This document shows, piece after piece, positions 33,717-46,469 of a stretch of DNA of 64,000 bases. The stretch is from the NCBI GenBank assembly GCA_920105625.2, contig OV050030.1, positions 26,891,016 to 26,955,015 on the forward strand, written 5' to 3'. Each line of letters begins with the position of its first letter. Position 1 is the first letter of the stretch. The position numbers and the translations under genes are program-made. The notes under the pieces were generated by a model. That model saw only the letters and a program-made list of their open reading frames with translations. It was not told where the DNA came from and made no database searches. This DNA is from Clusia tigrina (taxonomy: Eukaryota > Arthropoda > Insecta > Diptera > Clusiidae).

Positions 33717-34974
33717 AATATTTTATACAGACTCAGAATTTTACTACAACCAAACAATTATCAAGAACCTGAGAAGATTCAGACTCGGAGTCAAAGTCAC
33801 AAACCTCAATAGTTGCATATATTCCTCAGACTTAGTCCCATACTATCGTAGCAAAAGTTACGAATGACTTGACAGAAATGTAATCGGTACTTGGGTACTC
33901 CCAATTTCCGAGTAACGACAACTGGAGTAACGAAGCAGGCTTTCTTTGGCATCTCCACTGTATGCGCATGCGCGCCGTTGTGCATTCTTTGCCGCTCGCG
34001 TTGAAAAGTGGCTGCAACAACAGATTTATATTATTAATATGTAGTAATAGCAGTAGTCGCTGTTATTTTTGTTGTGATTGGCAAATAATATTAGTAATAA
34101 TATTGCTGAAAAAAGAAACTAAAGGAGGATTTCGTTCGACTGGCATGATGAAACAAGCACATGGCAAGATTTTTATTGAAAACCATCTGCTTGCAGTAGG
34201 AAATATAGTGGTGCATAGATAGATAGATTCTAGTGGTGAAATGAATGAATTTATGATGCATTTATAAACTATATTTTAAGAGCAAACAGACCTGATTCGG
34301 AGATCGTTTTATATATGAATGTGTGATATACAGAAGCATAGGGTACTGCCATGGAATAAGCTCGCACTGTTGAGACTGCAACGACTTCAGAAACTATATG
34401 TGGATTATTCAATAACAAGCAGTCAGGAATGTATATTCGATGCAATGTCTCTTTGCCAATTCAAGCAGAGAAGTTTAACATGTAAATATGGCTTGTTATG
34501 TGCAATAGTTTTAATATTTCGATCACTGGAATCTGTCAAGTATTTCACTGTGATTTCTTCGTGTGATATAAATGTAGTTTTCTTGTAAAAGTTACAAGGA
34601 TGAGTGTTAAATATTGTAGACATAATTTCAAGGTACAACTTTTTGTTAGAACTGAATGTTTAAGTGTAGTAATGACTGCTGAATTTGTGATTTCGTCTAA
34701 ATGAAATTAGTTGCGGAGCCTCCAATTGTGTGGTCTTAAAGAATATGGCAACTTTTCCTTGTCATTTTGATGTAATTTGAGAGTCACATCTACAAAGAGC
34801 ACCTTTTGGGTTAACCATTTATTGCAGTGGAGTCAAGATTGTTAAAAATGCGGGAGAGCAAAATTAATCGGCTCAGATACCCCTTTAATATTGAATTCTC
34901 TGTTTAACTTAGTGGCTGATCTAAAAATGAAACTGGGGCTAGCTGGCATCTGAATTAAAATATCAGATGCTTTT
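33717..34974. other. Unassigned A+T-rich DNA
   Basis: No gene or transposon recognised. A frame at 34319-34588 (89 codons, plus) resembles no family known to me. Confidence 0.5.
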
Positions 34975-35800
34975 TGGTTATGGGAAGTATGGCAACGGCA
35001 TTCCAATCGGAAAAGTGTCTGCTATACTGAAGGCAGCGGAATGAGTAATTGAGAAGAAATGGCGCGGTAAGGAGATTCGAGTCAGTAGTGGCAGTCAGAC
35101 TTCACTGAAAGTCCTAGAACACGCGTTAACCACTTAAAAAATTCTACAAATATGTAAGTCAAGACTTAATTCCATCGGAAGATGGAATCTACTTGAAGTT
35201 ATTTGGGTTCCGGGACACTGTGGTGTTTGTGGGAAGGAATTAGCCGATGAATTGGCAAAGTGTGGATCTGCTTGTACTCCAATGGGACCAGAGCCATTTA
35301 CCTCTATAAGGGCCAGAGCCATTAATCTGTTTAGTAGGGGGTATAGATTAGATCAGGAGCCATGTGAATAATATTCGCAAGGACAGATGGTGCAGTTTAG
35401 TTGCCTGCAAAACAACCAAGTGATTCATAGAAAAACCCAAACAGGAGGTGCAGATTTGCTTCTAACCTTACGAAGGAAAGATCTTCGATCATTGATTGGG
35501 GTAATCACGGGGAATACTCCATGGGGCCATCATATGGCGACAATTCGCATACTCCATAGGACCATCATATGGCAACCATAGGCATCATCGAGAGTCCGCA
35601 CTGCATCTCCTGCCTGGAGGAAGAACAGGACGGCACAGAGGATTTTCTCTGCGCCTGTCCTGCCTTTGCCAGAATGAGGAGGCGCATATTACGGTCAGAT
35701 ACTTTAGGAATGGATAATGTACACTCCTTCTGAGATTCATAAAAGAGTCAAAGAAGTCTGAAAAGGTGTAACTTCCTTCCAAAGTCCTCCTTCCCCTATT
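34975..35800 (+). mobile_element. LOA-like RNase H and C-terminus (plus strand)
   Basis: Plus-strand translation gives AILKAAE, VIEKKWRGKEIRVSSGSQTS (the SDSQ box decayed to SGSQ), LEVIWVPGHCGVCGKELADELAK with the last catalytic Asp, and MGPEPFTS. A second part reads LLLTLRRKDLRSLIGVITG, and a third the Cys-rich tail IESPHCISCLEEEQDGTEDFLCACPAF ending near 35700. A 36-bp imperfect repeat (CCATCATATGGC twice, near 35526-35576) interrupts the region between the last two. Several stops. The RT and endonuclease are missing. Confidence 0.85.
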
Positions 35801-38800
35801 TATTTTTCCAGGCTTACTGTCTAATGGGCATCAATGCCTGAGAGCTTGGAGACCTCCTTCTTCGGCGGTTCTCCGGCACACCCCACTTCTATCTATCTCT
35901 CTAGTTGCTGATTTTTTCAAATCATAACTATTTAATGGAGAATAATATATTAAGTTCTTTCTTTCATTTTGTCCTGAAGCGGAAAGGCATGCATGATCCA
36001 ACGCATGACTTCCTCATATTGTCACAATAACAACCAGTTTATATGTAGTTCTGTAAGTATAACCCCAACATGATTTCTCAGTAGTTAAATTTGAGGTAAT
36101 TGCTAACATGTTTTTGTGTTGCTTTGTCCAGTAGCTCATTACTTTGTCAAGTAGCTCATTAAGGCTCAAGCTGATAGCTTCGTTAATTCAGCGTAGTGAG
36201 AGTTTAAAAAGTGTTCTTACACAAGTACTTATCACTGGGCCAATGGGGTGCTCATCTCCTGTATCTGGATTTTTACTTATTGCGAAATATAATTTTGTTT
36301 TACATTAAATGAATATATTTCTAATTGTATATTAGCTTTACGCTCCCCTTTATGTATCTTCTTACCTCTCTTGTTATGGCTCATTTATCCTTTCAATGCT
36401 AGGAATATTTTCAGTATAGCCAAGATTGAAGGTATGCAAACAATACTCAGCTGAGATTTTTATAGCCCTCTGCTGAAATCAGCTCTCTTCATTTGTTTTG
36501 TGGTACTGCTGCAAAAGTGTATTGCCGTTGGATATGTTGGGCCATAAACTCTTGCCATGAGTGGAAAGAGTTACTATTAAGACCAAGGTATCATGCTAGT
36601 TACACAAATCTTCGCATTGTGCGAGAGGCGGAGTATGTAGTGCAGATGTAAAGTAGTGCAAAACTTTGAATATGAATACGCCGTGGCAACTACCAAATGC
36701 AGCACTCATTTAAATGCTTATCAGTTAAATCGAACGAATAAATGGTGCTGCTGCTGCTGTTGGTACTTTTGCTTTTGTTGCTGCTGTTGTAATGGTCTAC
36801 TTGTATAGGAGAGTAGCTGCTGCTGGATGGCCCAAGCCAAACAGAAACACAGCGCTGAACGCACAATTGCCATAGAGACGAGATAAAGTGCAGAGATTTG
36901 CCCCATGCACAATGCTGAATGCCGAATGCAGTTTTTAATGTTTGCCTCTGTGTGCATGTGTGCATGGGTTTTCTTTTTGTGCCCCCCTTTTTATTTACAA
37001 ATTTGGTTTATTCATAGAAACCAGCATCATCTTCATCAACAACAGCAGCAGGAGCAGGAGCAGGAGCTGAAGCAGCAAACAACAGCAGCAGCAGCAGAAT
37101 TTAAAATCATTTGAATGCTGGCATATTTGCCAAAGCTCACATTTTGACCATCGAGCTAAGTGGTTGGCATTTTGTCTTATTTTTATTTCAGCTGTAAAAT
37201 CGTGTTATCAAGATGTTGCTCACGGTGCTGTTGCAAGTACCTAATGCATCATTTCACTAATCTCGCCCATATCAGCCCTCAGTTAGCTTCTACTTGCTGC
37301 TTACTGACTGACTACCTTGGGCCGGCCCACGCTCGATTTGGCTCGAGTGCTTCCAGAAGTTCGCTCTCTTTTAGGCAAACATTTTAATAAATATCGCATT
37401 TTAGCTTACAAACCCCCCCACTGTGTATGGGAGGATGTGTGTATGAGTGTGTGTGTGTGGGTATATGTGGCATATTTGCCCACGTGTGCAGGGGTCTTGT
37501 GTTTCCTGCCATATGGCAACTGTTCTAGATGTACAGCAAAGAACTGTTTCAGTTTAGCAAACTGTGCTGTTGGAGCTGCTGCCAAAATGCGCCTAAAATA
37601 GGGTGCAGCCTATTCTGTTGCTCGTTCTGCTGCTCCCGCTTATCAGCCTGGCATATCAGGGCGTATAATTCTTCCTCTTGTCTTGGCAGTCGCCAGCGTT
37701 TGTTTGCAGCTCTCTTTACGCATATTACGCATGCCATAAGTACCCGTTGTGAGTGTTGCTTCTTTCGGGTTTTGTGCTGCTTTTTTTGTGGTTGTTACAT
37801 ACGCTGTAGCACTTTTGTTGCATCAATAATAAATGCTGTGCTGCATACATTGAGTTGAATTTAGTAGTTGGATTGACGTAAATTGGTTTCTGTGCTTCGT
37901 TTGAGACCCAGCTCTGATTCTGCTGCCCTGATTTGTAGCCATTGCGTTATTGTAATTTTAGTTGGAATTTCTATTTTTGAGCTCAAAAATTCCATTGTGT
38001 ATTGAATGGAGGTAGGTCCATTTAAAAGATTTATTTTGTGCCAGATATACAAGGATGTGTGCTGGGTTACTATGCGTCATTGAAGCAGAATGCTTTTTAT
38101 ATACTTAAGGCTCAGAAATGCAGGTGTGTGTACATAAGCAGTGTTAATATTTAAATTCAGTAACAGTACGGACGTCGAAAGGCCCATGGGATAGTTGAAT
38201 ATTCAATCATTTACCGGAGAGAGCTTGATATTGATTGATTTGTGAATGCATGGACATGCATTGTGACCTATAAATTATATTGATCCTTCCTTTTCCTGAG
38301 GTAGCTCAGCATAAGCTGCGGTTCTGGTGGTCGAGTGTTTCGGATGTGTTTTTCACCTTTGATCACCTTCTCTGCTCAACAGATGCTGTGATATTTCAAG
38401 CAACATATATAGGGCAGAAGGTTTATATTTTCATGCTCAGATTCTTTAGTTAAAGCCTGGAATGGAAATGACCGGTGAAATATGTTGCCTCAGTAACATA
38501 CTGGGCTGCTCTGAATGGAAAGAATGAATGGAATGAATCATGAATTCAAAATGAAACAATTATTCAATTAACGGTCACATGAGATTTTCAGTCCCCACCG
38601 AATCCTAAGAATGCAGATTCATCAATATGTGCCAAGTAGTTTTTAGTTTTATTTTTGTCAATCACAATGCAGCATGTGAACGACCCTATAGTTGACAAAA
38701 AACTTCTTTAAAATTTATCGGGATTTTCCAAAAAGCTTGTCGGATATTATTTTTTATTGTAGTTATATTCTGACATTACTCCTCTTGTTTTTCGAAATAG

Positions 38801-38849
38801 TGTTAAATTAGTTCAAGCAATTGAAAATCTCCTTCCCTCTTCAGTCGAA
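35801..38849. other. Unassigned DNA with a CAG/CTG-rich host-like island
   Basis: No gene recognised. From about 36.72 to 37.86 kb the sequence is less A+T-rich and holds CTG runs (about 36742-36790), CAG runs (about 37038-37098) and a GT run (about 37438-37458). Frames there with poly-Gln stretches on either strand are triplet-repeat by-products. This looks like single-copy noncoding fly DNA. Confidence 0.45.
37038..37098. repeat. CAG/CAA compound microsatellite
   Basis: Interrupted CAG, CAA and GAGCAG units over about 60 bp. Any reading through it is Gln/Glu-rich; no start, splice or homology evidence supports translation. Confidence 0.85.
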
Positions 38850-40960
38850 CGAGCAATTCATTTACCACAAGATTCCCGAGTAGGTGTGAAAGAACTCCAC
38901 CTTGAAGCCGATTTCAATTTTGGCTTTGTGATTATATCTGAGTTGACTTCGACTACCCTCGCGCTGGAAATCGTTCCCCCGTGCTCGAGCAACCAGGGAA
39001 GTGGGTCTCTAAAGGAAACTATAGAATCAAATTACTATTTGAGGTCCAAGATCCATCCCCCCTCCTTATGTAACTTGGTACCATTGGAGCAGTTAATAAG
39101 ATCTTTTTCAGCCTAGACGTCTCGGAAATGTCTTCTACGTTACCGCAAAAGTTTATCCACGATACTCTTTCGGCCTTCCTAAGCTTACTTTTGAAGACTC
39201 TTGTGCAAAACCCAGTCTGCACTGACTCTAGACTTTTTTGCGTTTTTAAAAAGTCTCCTACAGTTTTTCCTGAGTCTCGTAATTTCCTCCCTCCACCACG
39301 TGTGTTTTTGTTCCCCCCTGGGGCTAATGAGGCGACAAGAGACTGATAGAGCTTAATTAAGAGTATCCGTAAGGACCTTCACAGACCTATTCATTCCATT
39401 ACATGTGACTGTGCTAATGGGCTTCTGTGGTAGTAGCCTGGCTACGGTTACCCTGTACAGATCCCAGTTTACCTTCCTGATATTGCCTATAGCCTATCAT
39501 CGGGCTAGGTACACTCTCTAAAAGATCGGACTACATTAACCTATGATCCGAAAAGGAGTGTTCCTCTAGAACTCTCCAATTTGAAATCCCCTCAAAAATG
39601 TATGCTGAACCAAGGGTAACCTCAAGGACCTCTTGCCGGTTAGCAGTAATGAAAGTGAGTTCTGACCCCTTCTTACAGTTAAGAAGATTAGTCGTTACAA
39701 TATATTCATATAATGACTTACATCCGTGCATTGACATCCGTGCTGCCCCAATTGTCACGGTGCGCATTGGGATCGTATCCACTGATAGCAGCCACCCATT
39801 ATGCCTTTGCATCCACAACAAGCTTCTGTACGGTGACTTCTTGGTCATGTTCCATATAAGCCTAGACCAGCCAGTACCGCCTCTTGCCGATTTCCAGGCA
39901 CACGGCCGTCAAATCCTTATTGCTGTAATTGGAGAGACTAAATGAGCTAACATTTTTGTTTATGAGAATGCAAAACCTGGGTATTTCTTCAATTACGGCA
40001 TAAAGAAAGCTGTAATTATTAGTCCTGAGACCACAGACCAAGTCCCCGTATGCCCAGGGTTCTTGGATGAGGACAACGTCAACTTCGCTTTTGCAGTACG
40101 GAGCTGAAAGCTGGCAGATGCAGCCTTTTAGTGATGGAGGTTAATCCTCACTATTCATAGCCTCTCTTCTATTTGTAGCGCTGATCTCCTCCACTACAGT
40201 GACGTCCGCATCAGACTCCTCCGTGTCTGATTCCAGAAGGATGTCCTCCTCATTGAGTGTGGTTGTCCCCAGGAGATTTTCCAAGCCCCCCACAGTTGAC
40301 ACAGAATCACTGCATTTCGAGTACATGGCGGAGTCCACAGAAGACGTAGAATCAAGAGTTACTCCTGTAGGGTTCGCTCGCTATTGATCCGTGCCAGATG
40401 ATTGGCCGTCCTTCCTGTACCCCTTGAGGCTTGTAGACGAGTATCCATAACCCACGACCCAATTGGTTTCGGCTAGAGCCGCCAGAAATTCGGCGTTTAC
40501 CACAAGGGCTACTGACCTGTAATCCCCTCTTGGTTCCTCTATTTTCGTAGCATTCCAATTTTTTGTCGGGCTGGTTGCCCATTCTAAAGATCTCCAGGAT
40601 TGCCTCTGGGTCAGATGGTTCAGCTGGGATCTAAGCGCTGGCTCTAGGTCTATTAGGGATCAGCGGTACTACCTGAAGCGGCCAGGTATCAGGAAGGAGA
40701 GCTAAAATACAACCTTATTTTCCTCCTGGCTGCAGAACAACATCGAATGGGCACGATCCCAAGAACACCCTGGATTAGGAGGGAGACAGCTCTTAGTTGG
40801 ATTACTCCGCAGTAGTTAGTCTGGCTAGGGCAATCCCATAAGAGCCTAAACACCGCCATCCCTACCCATTGCGTCATGGCAATTGTTTAAGCCTTCGTAC
40901 CACGACAAGGTGACTGCTCATCACAAAGGCACAAGGTCAGTCACATATTCAGAAGATAGC
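38850..40960 (-). mobile_element. LOA-like retrotransposon 5' half: ORF1 end, endonuclease, RT linker
   Basis: This is the only copy here that keeps the 5' half. Reading down the minus strand: a possible 5' leader (40960-40870); ORF1 remains with SVALVVNAEFLAALAETNWV and an acidic C-terminus (EEDILLESDTEESDADVTVV, stop near 40141); and the ORF2 endonuclease with DVVLIQEPWAYGDLVCGL (catalytic Glu), YSNKDLTAVCLEIGKRRYWLV, SLYEYIVTTNLLNCKKGSE, TFITANRQEVLEVTL and WRVLEEHSFSDHR (SDH box, catalytic Asp/His). The linker follows: KVLTDTLN, TRLRKNCRRLFKNAKKSRV, CGNVEDISETSRLKKIL and RRGDGSWTS, reaching the RT border at about 38850. Several frameshifts and stops. It complements the 3' halves found elsewhere. 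Confidence 0.85.
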
Positions 40961-42210
40961 GGGATATGTGGTGCCCATGGTCTTATTTTATCATACTCCA
41001 ATTGAACTTCAATTCATTTCAGTTTTCAAGTTGTCAACTCTTACTTTGCTTGTAAACACATATTCATGGAACTATTTACAGTCTTTATTTTGATAAAAGT
41101 ATTAACAAGTGCGGCTGAAGAGTGGGGCAATAGACATTTCATTCATTGGTGTTGGGTTCTTGAAGCAAAAAGTTACTCGTATCATTGCCAATGCTAAAAA
41201 ATAGTCACTGCTAAGAGCAAAAGTTTGAAACTAAATAAATTTACAATGGTTGTGACTGTTGTGTGTTGAATTTACAAGCATCGACTTTGAACCTCCCAAA
41301 ACTCCTCCAAATCTACGAGAGTCATATTTACATATATAAAAGCATGATAGTCTGAGAAGACTATCCTGCCTCTCCTTACGTACACCGAAATGATGAAGTG
41401 GTACACATGCTGTAGATAAAAAGTAATATTTCTGTAGACCAAGTACGAATATGTTATGACTAAAGACGCACCAGCAACTTGTGTCTGGCATGCAGCGGCA
41501 GGGGCAGCGCATGTGGGTTGTAAGGCGTTCTTGTTTCTGAGCTGCATGCGGCGGCGCGCGGCGTCTTATCTGCATTTTTAACATGGCAGCGGAGCTGGTA
41601 GTCGTTTGCAGCAACAAACTGGCGTATGCCATGAGAATATCACATTGCTAAATGCATTACTTTGTTCGGTTATTAGAAAGGAAAGAGTACGAGGACGAGT
41701 ACGAGTATGGCGCGAGTGGCATCAGTAGCTGCTACCGTAACTGCTGCGTCCGCGTGTAACAAGCCGTAACAAGTATATTTATGCAGCAGAAATACACAAA
41801 TGACATTTGTATTAGTTTATCTCTGAAATTTGACACATTTCTTATGCATTGCGCTGATAATACATGAACCAAGTTGAATATGCACGAGCGTGAATGATTT
41901 GTTTGGATTCATTGCAGGCGGAGCTGTCAATCTAGCATAATGAACGATGCCTTATTCGAATCATTCTGACGGCCGGCAATTTTTTACGCAATTGAAATGA
42001 TGCATTACGAGAATTTGTGACCTACCCACTGATAATTGCGAAGTATATTTTTCCACAGCAATACCCGTAAAGAGTGATAAATTTGTGCTTGTATCGCTTA
42101 CATGTCGATGCAATGAGTTATTAAAGCTTCTTTCTCTTCAGGAATGCAGTTGAGCTATAACAAAATAGTAAGGGAAATTGTGGTATTATGGGTCTTAGCT
42201 TAAATGATTT
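40961..42210. other. Unassigned DNA
   Basis: No gene recognised. About 41230-41760 is less A+T-rich with GCGGC/GCAGC-rich pieces; the overlapping minus-strand frames of 133 and 91 codons there share no family features. Possibly single-copy host DNA. Confidence 0.4.
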
Positions 42211-42249
42211 CTGTCATGTCGTTCTGAACGACCTTGAACGACATGACAG
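42211..42249. repeat. 13-bp perfect palindrome with 13-base loop
   Basis: CTGTCATGTCGTT at 42211-42223 is the exact reverse complement of AACGACATGACAG at 42237-42249. The loop includes GAACGACCTT, which is repeated just downstream at about 42254-42263. It probably arose by local inverted duplication at the end of the LOA-like scrap. Confidence 0.9.
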
Positions 42250-42480
42250 ACCTGAACGACCTTAGTCGTGGACATTGACATAAAAAGTGATGAATCGATT
42301 CTACCTCTTCTTCATCATGTCAACTCTTGCATGGCCCGCTCGATGAAATACGCCAACGTGGAAGCAATGGTGCGATAGCATAATGCCCAGTAATAAGCCC
42401 CGTAAGCACTCTTACTGCAGGTTTGTTGAGCCCTAAGAGAACCTTCGTTAATCTTCTTGTCTAGGCCATAAGGAACTTGA
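42211..42480 (-). mobile_element. LOA/I-group retrotransposon ORF2 C-terminal scrap
   Basis: Minus-strand DNA from about 42430 aligns closely with plus-strand 55520-55680 (shared TGCTATCGCACC, AGAAGAGRTAGAA and TTTATGTCAATGTCCACGAC). The reading, with frame breaks, corresponds to LTGLITGHYAIAP, a decayed Cys pair, HDEEEVESIHHFL and QCPRLR, the Cys-rich C-terminus. The scrap ends in a region containing a 13-bp perfect palindrome at 42211-42249. Confidence 0.7.
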
Positions 42481-44439
42481 GACTTCACCGTCGTCACGAT
42501 TAGTACATAAGTTGTTTGTTACTACCCTACATAAAGCACACATAAAGCACGGGCTCATTAGATTGATGATTGAAGTTATTAAATCAAACTCGGTAAAGCA
42601 GTCAAATTTAACGGAATGAAATTAAAGTAAAAGCAACAATTTGATTTGATTGTCGTTGTCAGTTCACATTTGTATCTTTTCTTTTTACGGTGTGTGCACT
42701 TGCCACAAAATTAACCTTGAACTTGCTACTTTGTTCCCGTACGCTTGTGCTCGACTGAAGTCAACTAAGAACGCCCGCAACTAACTGCATGAAAGAGTCA
42801 CGTAATTATGCAACAACAACAATAACAACAACAACAGCAGCAGCAACAATAACAACAGCAGCAGCAGCAACGACAATCATTTAACCATAGCTTGCAGCAG
42901 CAGCAAGGGCGCACACGCGGCTTACCACGGAGCAACTGAAGCAAAAACACAACAACTTAATTACCACAACACAACTTGAATGCAACTAGCAAATTTCAGG
43001 TGCATGCGTCGAAAAGTTTAGCTGCCCTGCCAGCAGCCACCAACCACCACCAACCACTCTACTCACAATCCCAGCTCCTAGTAATTCCGACAGCACTCCG
43101 CAACTTTCTGCAACTGGCGTCTTCTTCAAATCAGAACGTGCCGAAAATATCACTTAATTAACATTTTTACGCTTGAAGCTTCAAAGGTAATTAACGCATC
43201 CACTTAATGCAAACACCATTGAACATTCGAGTAATTGGACGACATGTCCAGGACTATCAACGCCAAAACAGCAGCGCCAGCAGCAACAGCAGCAGCTCAG
43301 CGCAGGCAACTTTGACTGAAATGCTCCTCCACTGCGAGCATGAGCTAATGCGGAATGCGGTGGCATAGCGAGCAAAAGTGCTACTTATTGTTGTTGTTGT
43401 TGTTCTTTTCGTTGCTCTGTTTTTGTGCGACTCTGTTGTGATCTTTTTGGGTGGCCTTTTGGGACAGTGCAACAGCATTGTCGTTGCCGTCGTGTGCAAA
43501 AGACAAACAACATTTTCCAATCAACACACCGCGTGCCCCTCCTGGTCGACCCGCCGCCGTCGCCGATACGAATACAATAGCCAACATTCGATCGCACGAA
43601 AAGTAGCTACGCAAAAATTATGCGACATCATGAAACAGTCGGCAGGCAGCATGGAGCGTACAGTATTTGCAGCAGTTTTCGGTTGCCTTACTGCATGCTC
43701 TCCGCTGCCTTTTAAACGTAATTTAATTAATTTATTCACATTATTCAATGAAGCGCGATTCTGAATGCGTAATTACAGGGCGATAGTGTTGGGCCAAGCG
43801 GCTGGTACGCTGACTGCAACATTGCAGCTTTATATACGCGTTCGCTGGCCACTTGCTGCTGGCTGATGGACGACGGACTGCGGCGGTGTTGTGGCACGAA
43901 TGCAAAAAATGCAAAAAGGATTCACGGGTAAGTGCAAATTTACGATAGCCTTCCTCTCACATCGGGTTACGCGATATCCTTACGGAGTGAATTTATTTCA
44001 GTCTTCTGCCGACTCTCAGGTGCTGTAGAATTAAATTAAATTGTGGCAAGCATGCAACAGCAGCATCATCGGTAAAATCCTCATCAGATACGAGTAAATT
44101 CGTTTGACTCACAAGCAACTGAGCCAATGACTTTTCAGTTTATTAACCAATTGAAAGGAGAAATTGAATTTAAATTTTAAATAAAGTGTCAATAAACGAT
44201 GAGTGACAGTGGCAGAGGAGTCAATGACACTGCGACATCAGTATCCTAGACAGTGAACCTCTTCCCAAGCATATTTAGCCCTGGTATTCTGCAAAACACA
44301 TGACAAGAGAGTATCGCATACCCACATCTAGGCTGAGAGTGATACTTCCAAGCATCCGTTTGTTTTCTAAAATAAGGGTATCTGGGGCTCTTGAAGGTTC
44401 CAGATAAGTAATCACTACTGCGGCCGTTCTAATACAGGT
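42481..44439. other. Host-like noncoding DNA rich in CAA/CAG
   Basis: No gene recognised. From about 42.6 to 43.9 kb the sequence is less A+T-rich, with CAA/CAG runs at about 42811-42872 and 43268-43297 and a TTG run at about 43387-43403. The frames of 128, 87 and 77 codons around 43.3-43.76 kb overlap on both strands and are low-complexity, so I do not call them genes. Confidence 0.45.
42811..42872. repeat. CAA/CAG compound microsatellite
   Basis: Interrupted CAA, TAA and CAG units over about 60 bp in a host-like island. Confidence 0.9.
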
Positions 44440-44720
44440 TCTAAACGGGTTTCACCGAATGAGCCATATTTTCACATGTTTTGTCGTCTTCTTGCTAATT
44501 TCCTTCATTGCTTCTCTTTCAGTAGGACCTCTTTCGTCTGCTACTATGCTGATGAGTATCATTCTAGTGAGAACGCATTCTTCTAAAGTGATCCTGAAAA
44601 CAGTGCTGACTATTAAAGCACTCAATCTGTAGTCTCTAGAAGTCATTTCCAGACTATTTTCTAGCTTTTAGGTGCCACATTCTATATACGTAAAGTCGGC
44701 CATCAATACGCCGAAGCTAG
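44440..44720 (-). mobile_element. Probable R1-like RT C-terminal scrap
   Basis: The minus-strand frame 44646-44452 reads MTSRDYRLSALIVSTVFRIT, then LEECVLTRMILISIVADERG and PTEREAMKEIS. This resembles the R1-clade C-terminal thumb pattern (RL.ALRV.SAFRTIS..A..VIA...PI.LL..ER). It could be the far end of the family represented at 31.54-32.17 kb, though the two do not overlap. Moderate call: the match is in pattern rather than in diagnostic catalytic residues. Confidence 0.45.
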
Positions 44721-46469
44721 TAACGTGTATAATGACTTTAGCTTTCACCAATTCTCTTTTACGCTTTTAACGATTGATCCGCAATTTTTGTTCCATCAGA
44801 GGTCTTGGCGATTACTAGGGTATAAGTGAAAATATTTTCAAATATTATAGTGAAAATGTGGTTGGCTTCCAGATCTCTTAAGATTGATTAACATTATCGA
44901 TAATTAACCACTTGTAGAACTTTTCTGTTCGCTGTTATTCGAACTATACAGAAAGAGACGATAACTATGAAGCATTTCTTTTATTAAGAGAGAATATGGA
45001 GGCCAATGTTATTTTCAGCCGATTGTAGAATAATTAAAAAGGGGGTTTTGGCAGGACAAGCGACTAATTACATGCGTACTTAACTGGCCACAACAACCTG
45101 TTAGCGGATTACGGCCTTCTCTCTCTAGGCAGCTTAGTTATGCGAGCGCTTTTTCCAGTTAGTCAAGCAAAGAGATTATAGGACTTTCTGTACTTCGCCT
45201 TTTAAACAAAGTAGGGACGAATACTCAATGAAATTTGTTAGCATAGAAGATTCACTTCAGCGGCTACTCGATACGATTCCAGAATTTTGGTTGATCACCT
45301 TTCGCAAGTTCTATATTCAATTGAGGATACTTCCACATCGATATAGCCTTATTTCTCAAGACTATTCTGACCGATTTGTTGGCTTGTTTAGCACTATTTC
45401 TGAGTTGATAGCTGTGTACCCTTCTCCTTAGTTAGCTTAGGTTATATGGCTGTCCTAAGACTCACTTAGGCCTATTCAAGGCCCATTGTAGCCTAACCCT
45501 TCTCCTTACAAGCACCCCATTTCACAGAAATCACTGACTATAAACAATCATGAACATTACTAAACGTAAATAGAGAAAGTTCTGCTCTGGCGAAAAAATG
45601 AATGATAACCAGCGGAGGGCTTTTCTCTACTAGCAATTAAAATATTTCTTTCAAATATTATTGCACAACCTCACACAATTCGTAGAATTTACCTTCAATA
45701 CGTGCACTTAACTGCATTCATTCTCTTTCATTACACGCCGTAATCGCCTCGAATCGCTGGTAAAATTGAATTTTTACATTTGCATTATCGCTGGTCGGCC
45801 ACACAATAGCGTTCGATCACCGCTAGCATGTGGGTCATTTGAATGGATGGGCGGGTGGGTTTGGTGTGTGACTGCGACTGTGACTGGCCACTTGTGTACT
45901 CGTAAGTGTGACATTTAAAACGTGATTTGTGGCTTTTTAAACTGTGCGACAAACGGCCGTTCAATCGCTTTGTACGCACTTTGCTGACCGCGCCTGACGC
46001 GTGTTTGGGTAATTTTTAAAAATTCAAACACAAATTGCGCCCGTATACTGGCTGCACTCTCACTCTCCCGAAAGGAAATGACACAACTGTGTCACCCATG
46101 GCAAGCGGCTTTTCGTGGCTTTGCTGTTGTCGCCGCAATTGATGGCTCATGTCCGTTCATTGTGCTGCATTTTGTGTGAGTTAAGAGTCAAAGTCAACAT
46201 GTTTTGAAAGTTTGGAATTTTAAGCTGATAGCGGCTTAAATACTCGCAATGCTTCGAACACCTCCACACCCATTCCGGTTGCGTACGCCTTTTTGTCTTT
46301 TTCATAATTATTTGCGCTTAACTCTTTGAGAGACGAAAAATAGATTGTTGTCAGCCTGAAAGCGAGCTTTGACTTTAACTGGGTACTGGGGACTTAACTG
46401 CACGTGTGTGTACTGAGTGAGACGGTTAAGTTTTTAAAACAAGAGTTTTCTTTTTGGTTTATGTCATAT
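44721..46469. other. Unassigned DNA with a possible element edge at 45425-45505
   Basis: No gene recognised. At 45425-45505 the sequence TTAGCTTAGGTTATATGGCT continues with GACTCACTTAGGCC and CCCATTGTAG. A similar arrangement (AGGTAGGTAGGTGAGACGGC, then GCGCACTTAGGCC) occurs at about 50533-50600. These may be edges of a repetitive element, but I cannot name it. About 45.7-46.4 kb looks host-like. Confidence 0.35.

Noticed and set aside
36690..37114. Poly-Gln frames on both strands
   Set aside because: Produced by CTG/CAG microsatellites; no start context, homology or exon structure.
39598..39945. 115-codon plus-strand frame
   Set aside because: Antisense of the LOA-like endonuclease, which has the conserved EEHSFSDHR text on the minus strand.
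43257..43764. Several frames of 70-128 codons on both strands
   Set aside because: They overlap one another around CAG/TTG triplet runs and show low-complexity Thr, Gln or Asn stretches, with no domain or splice support.
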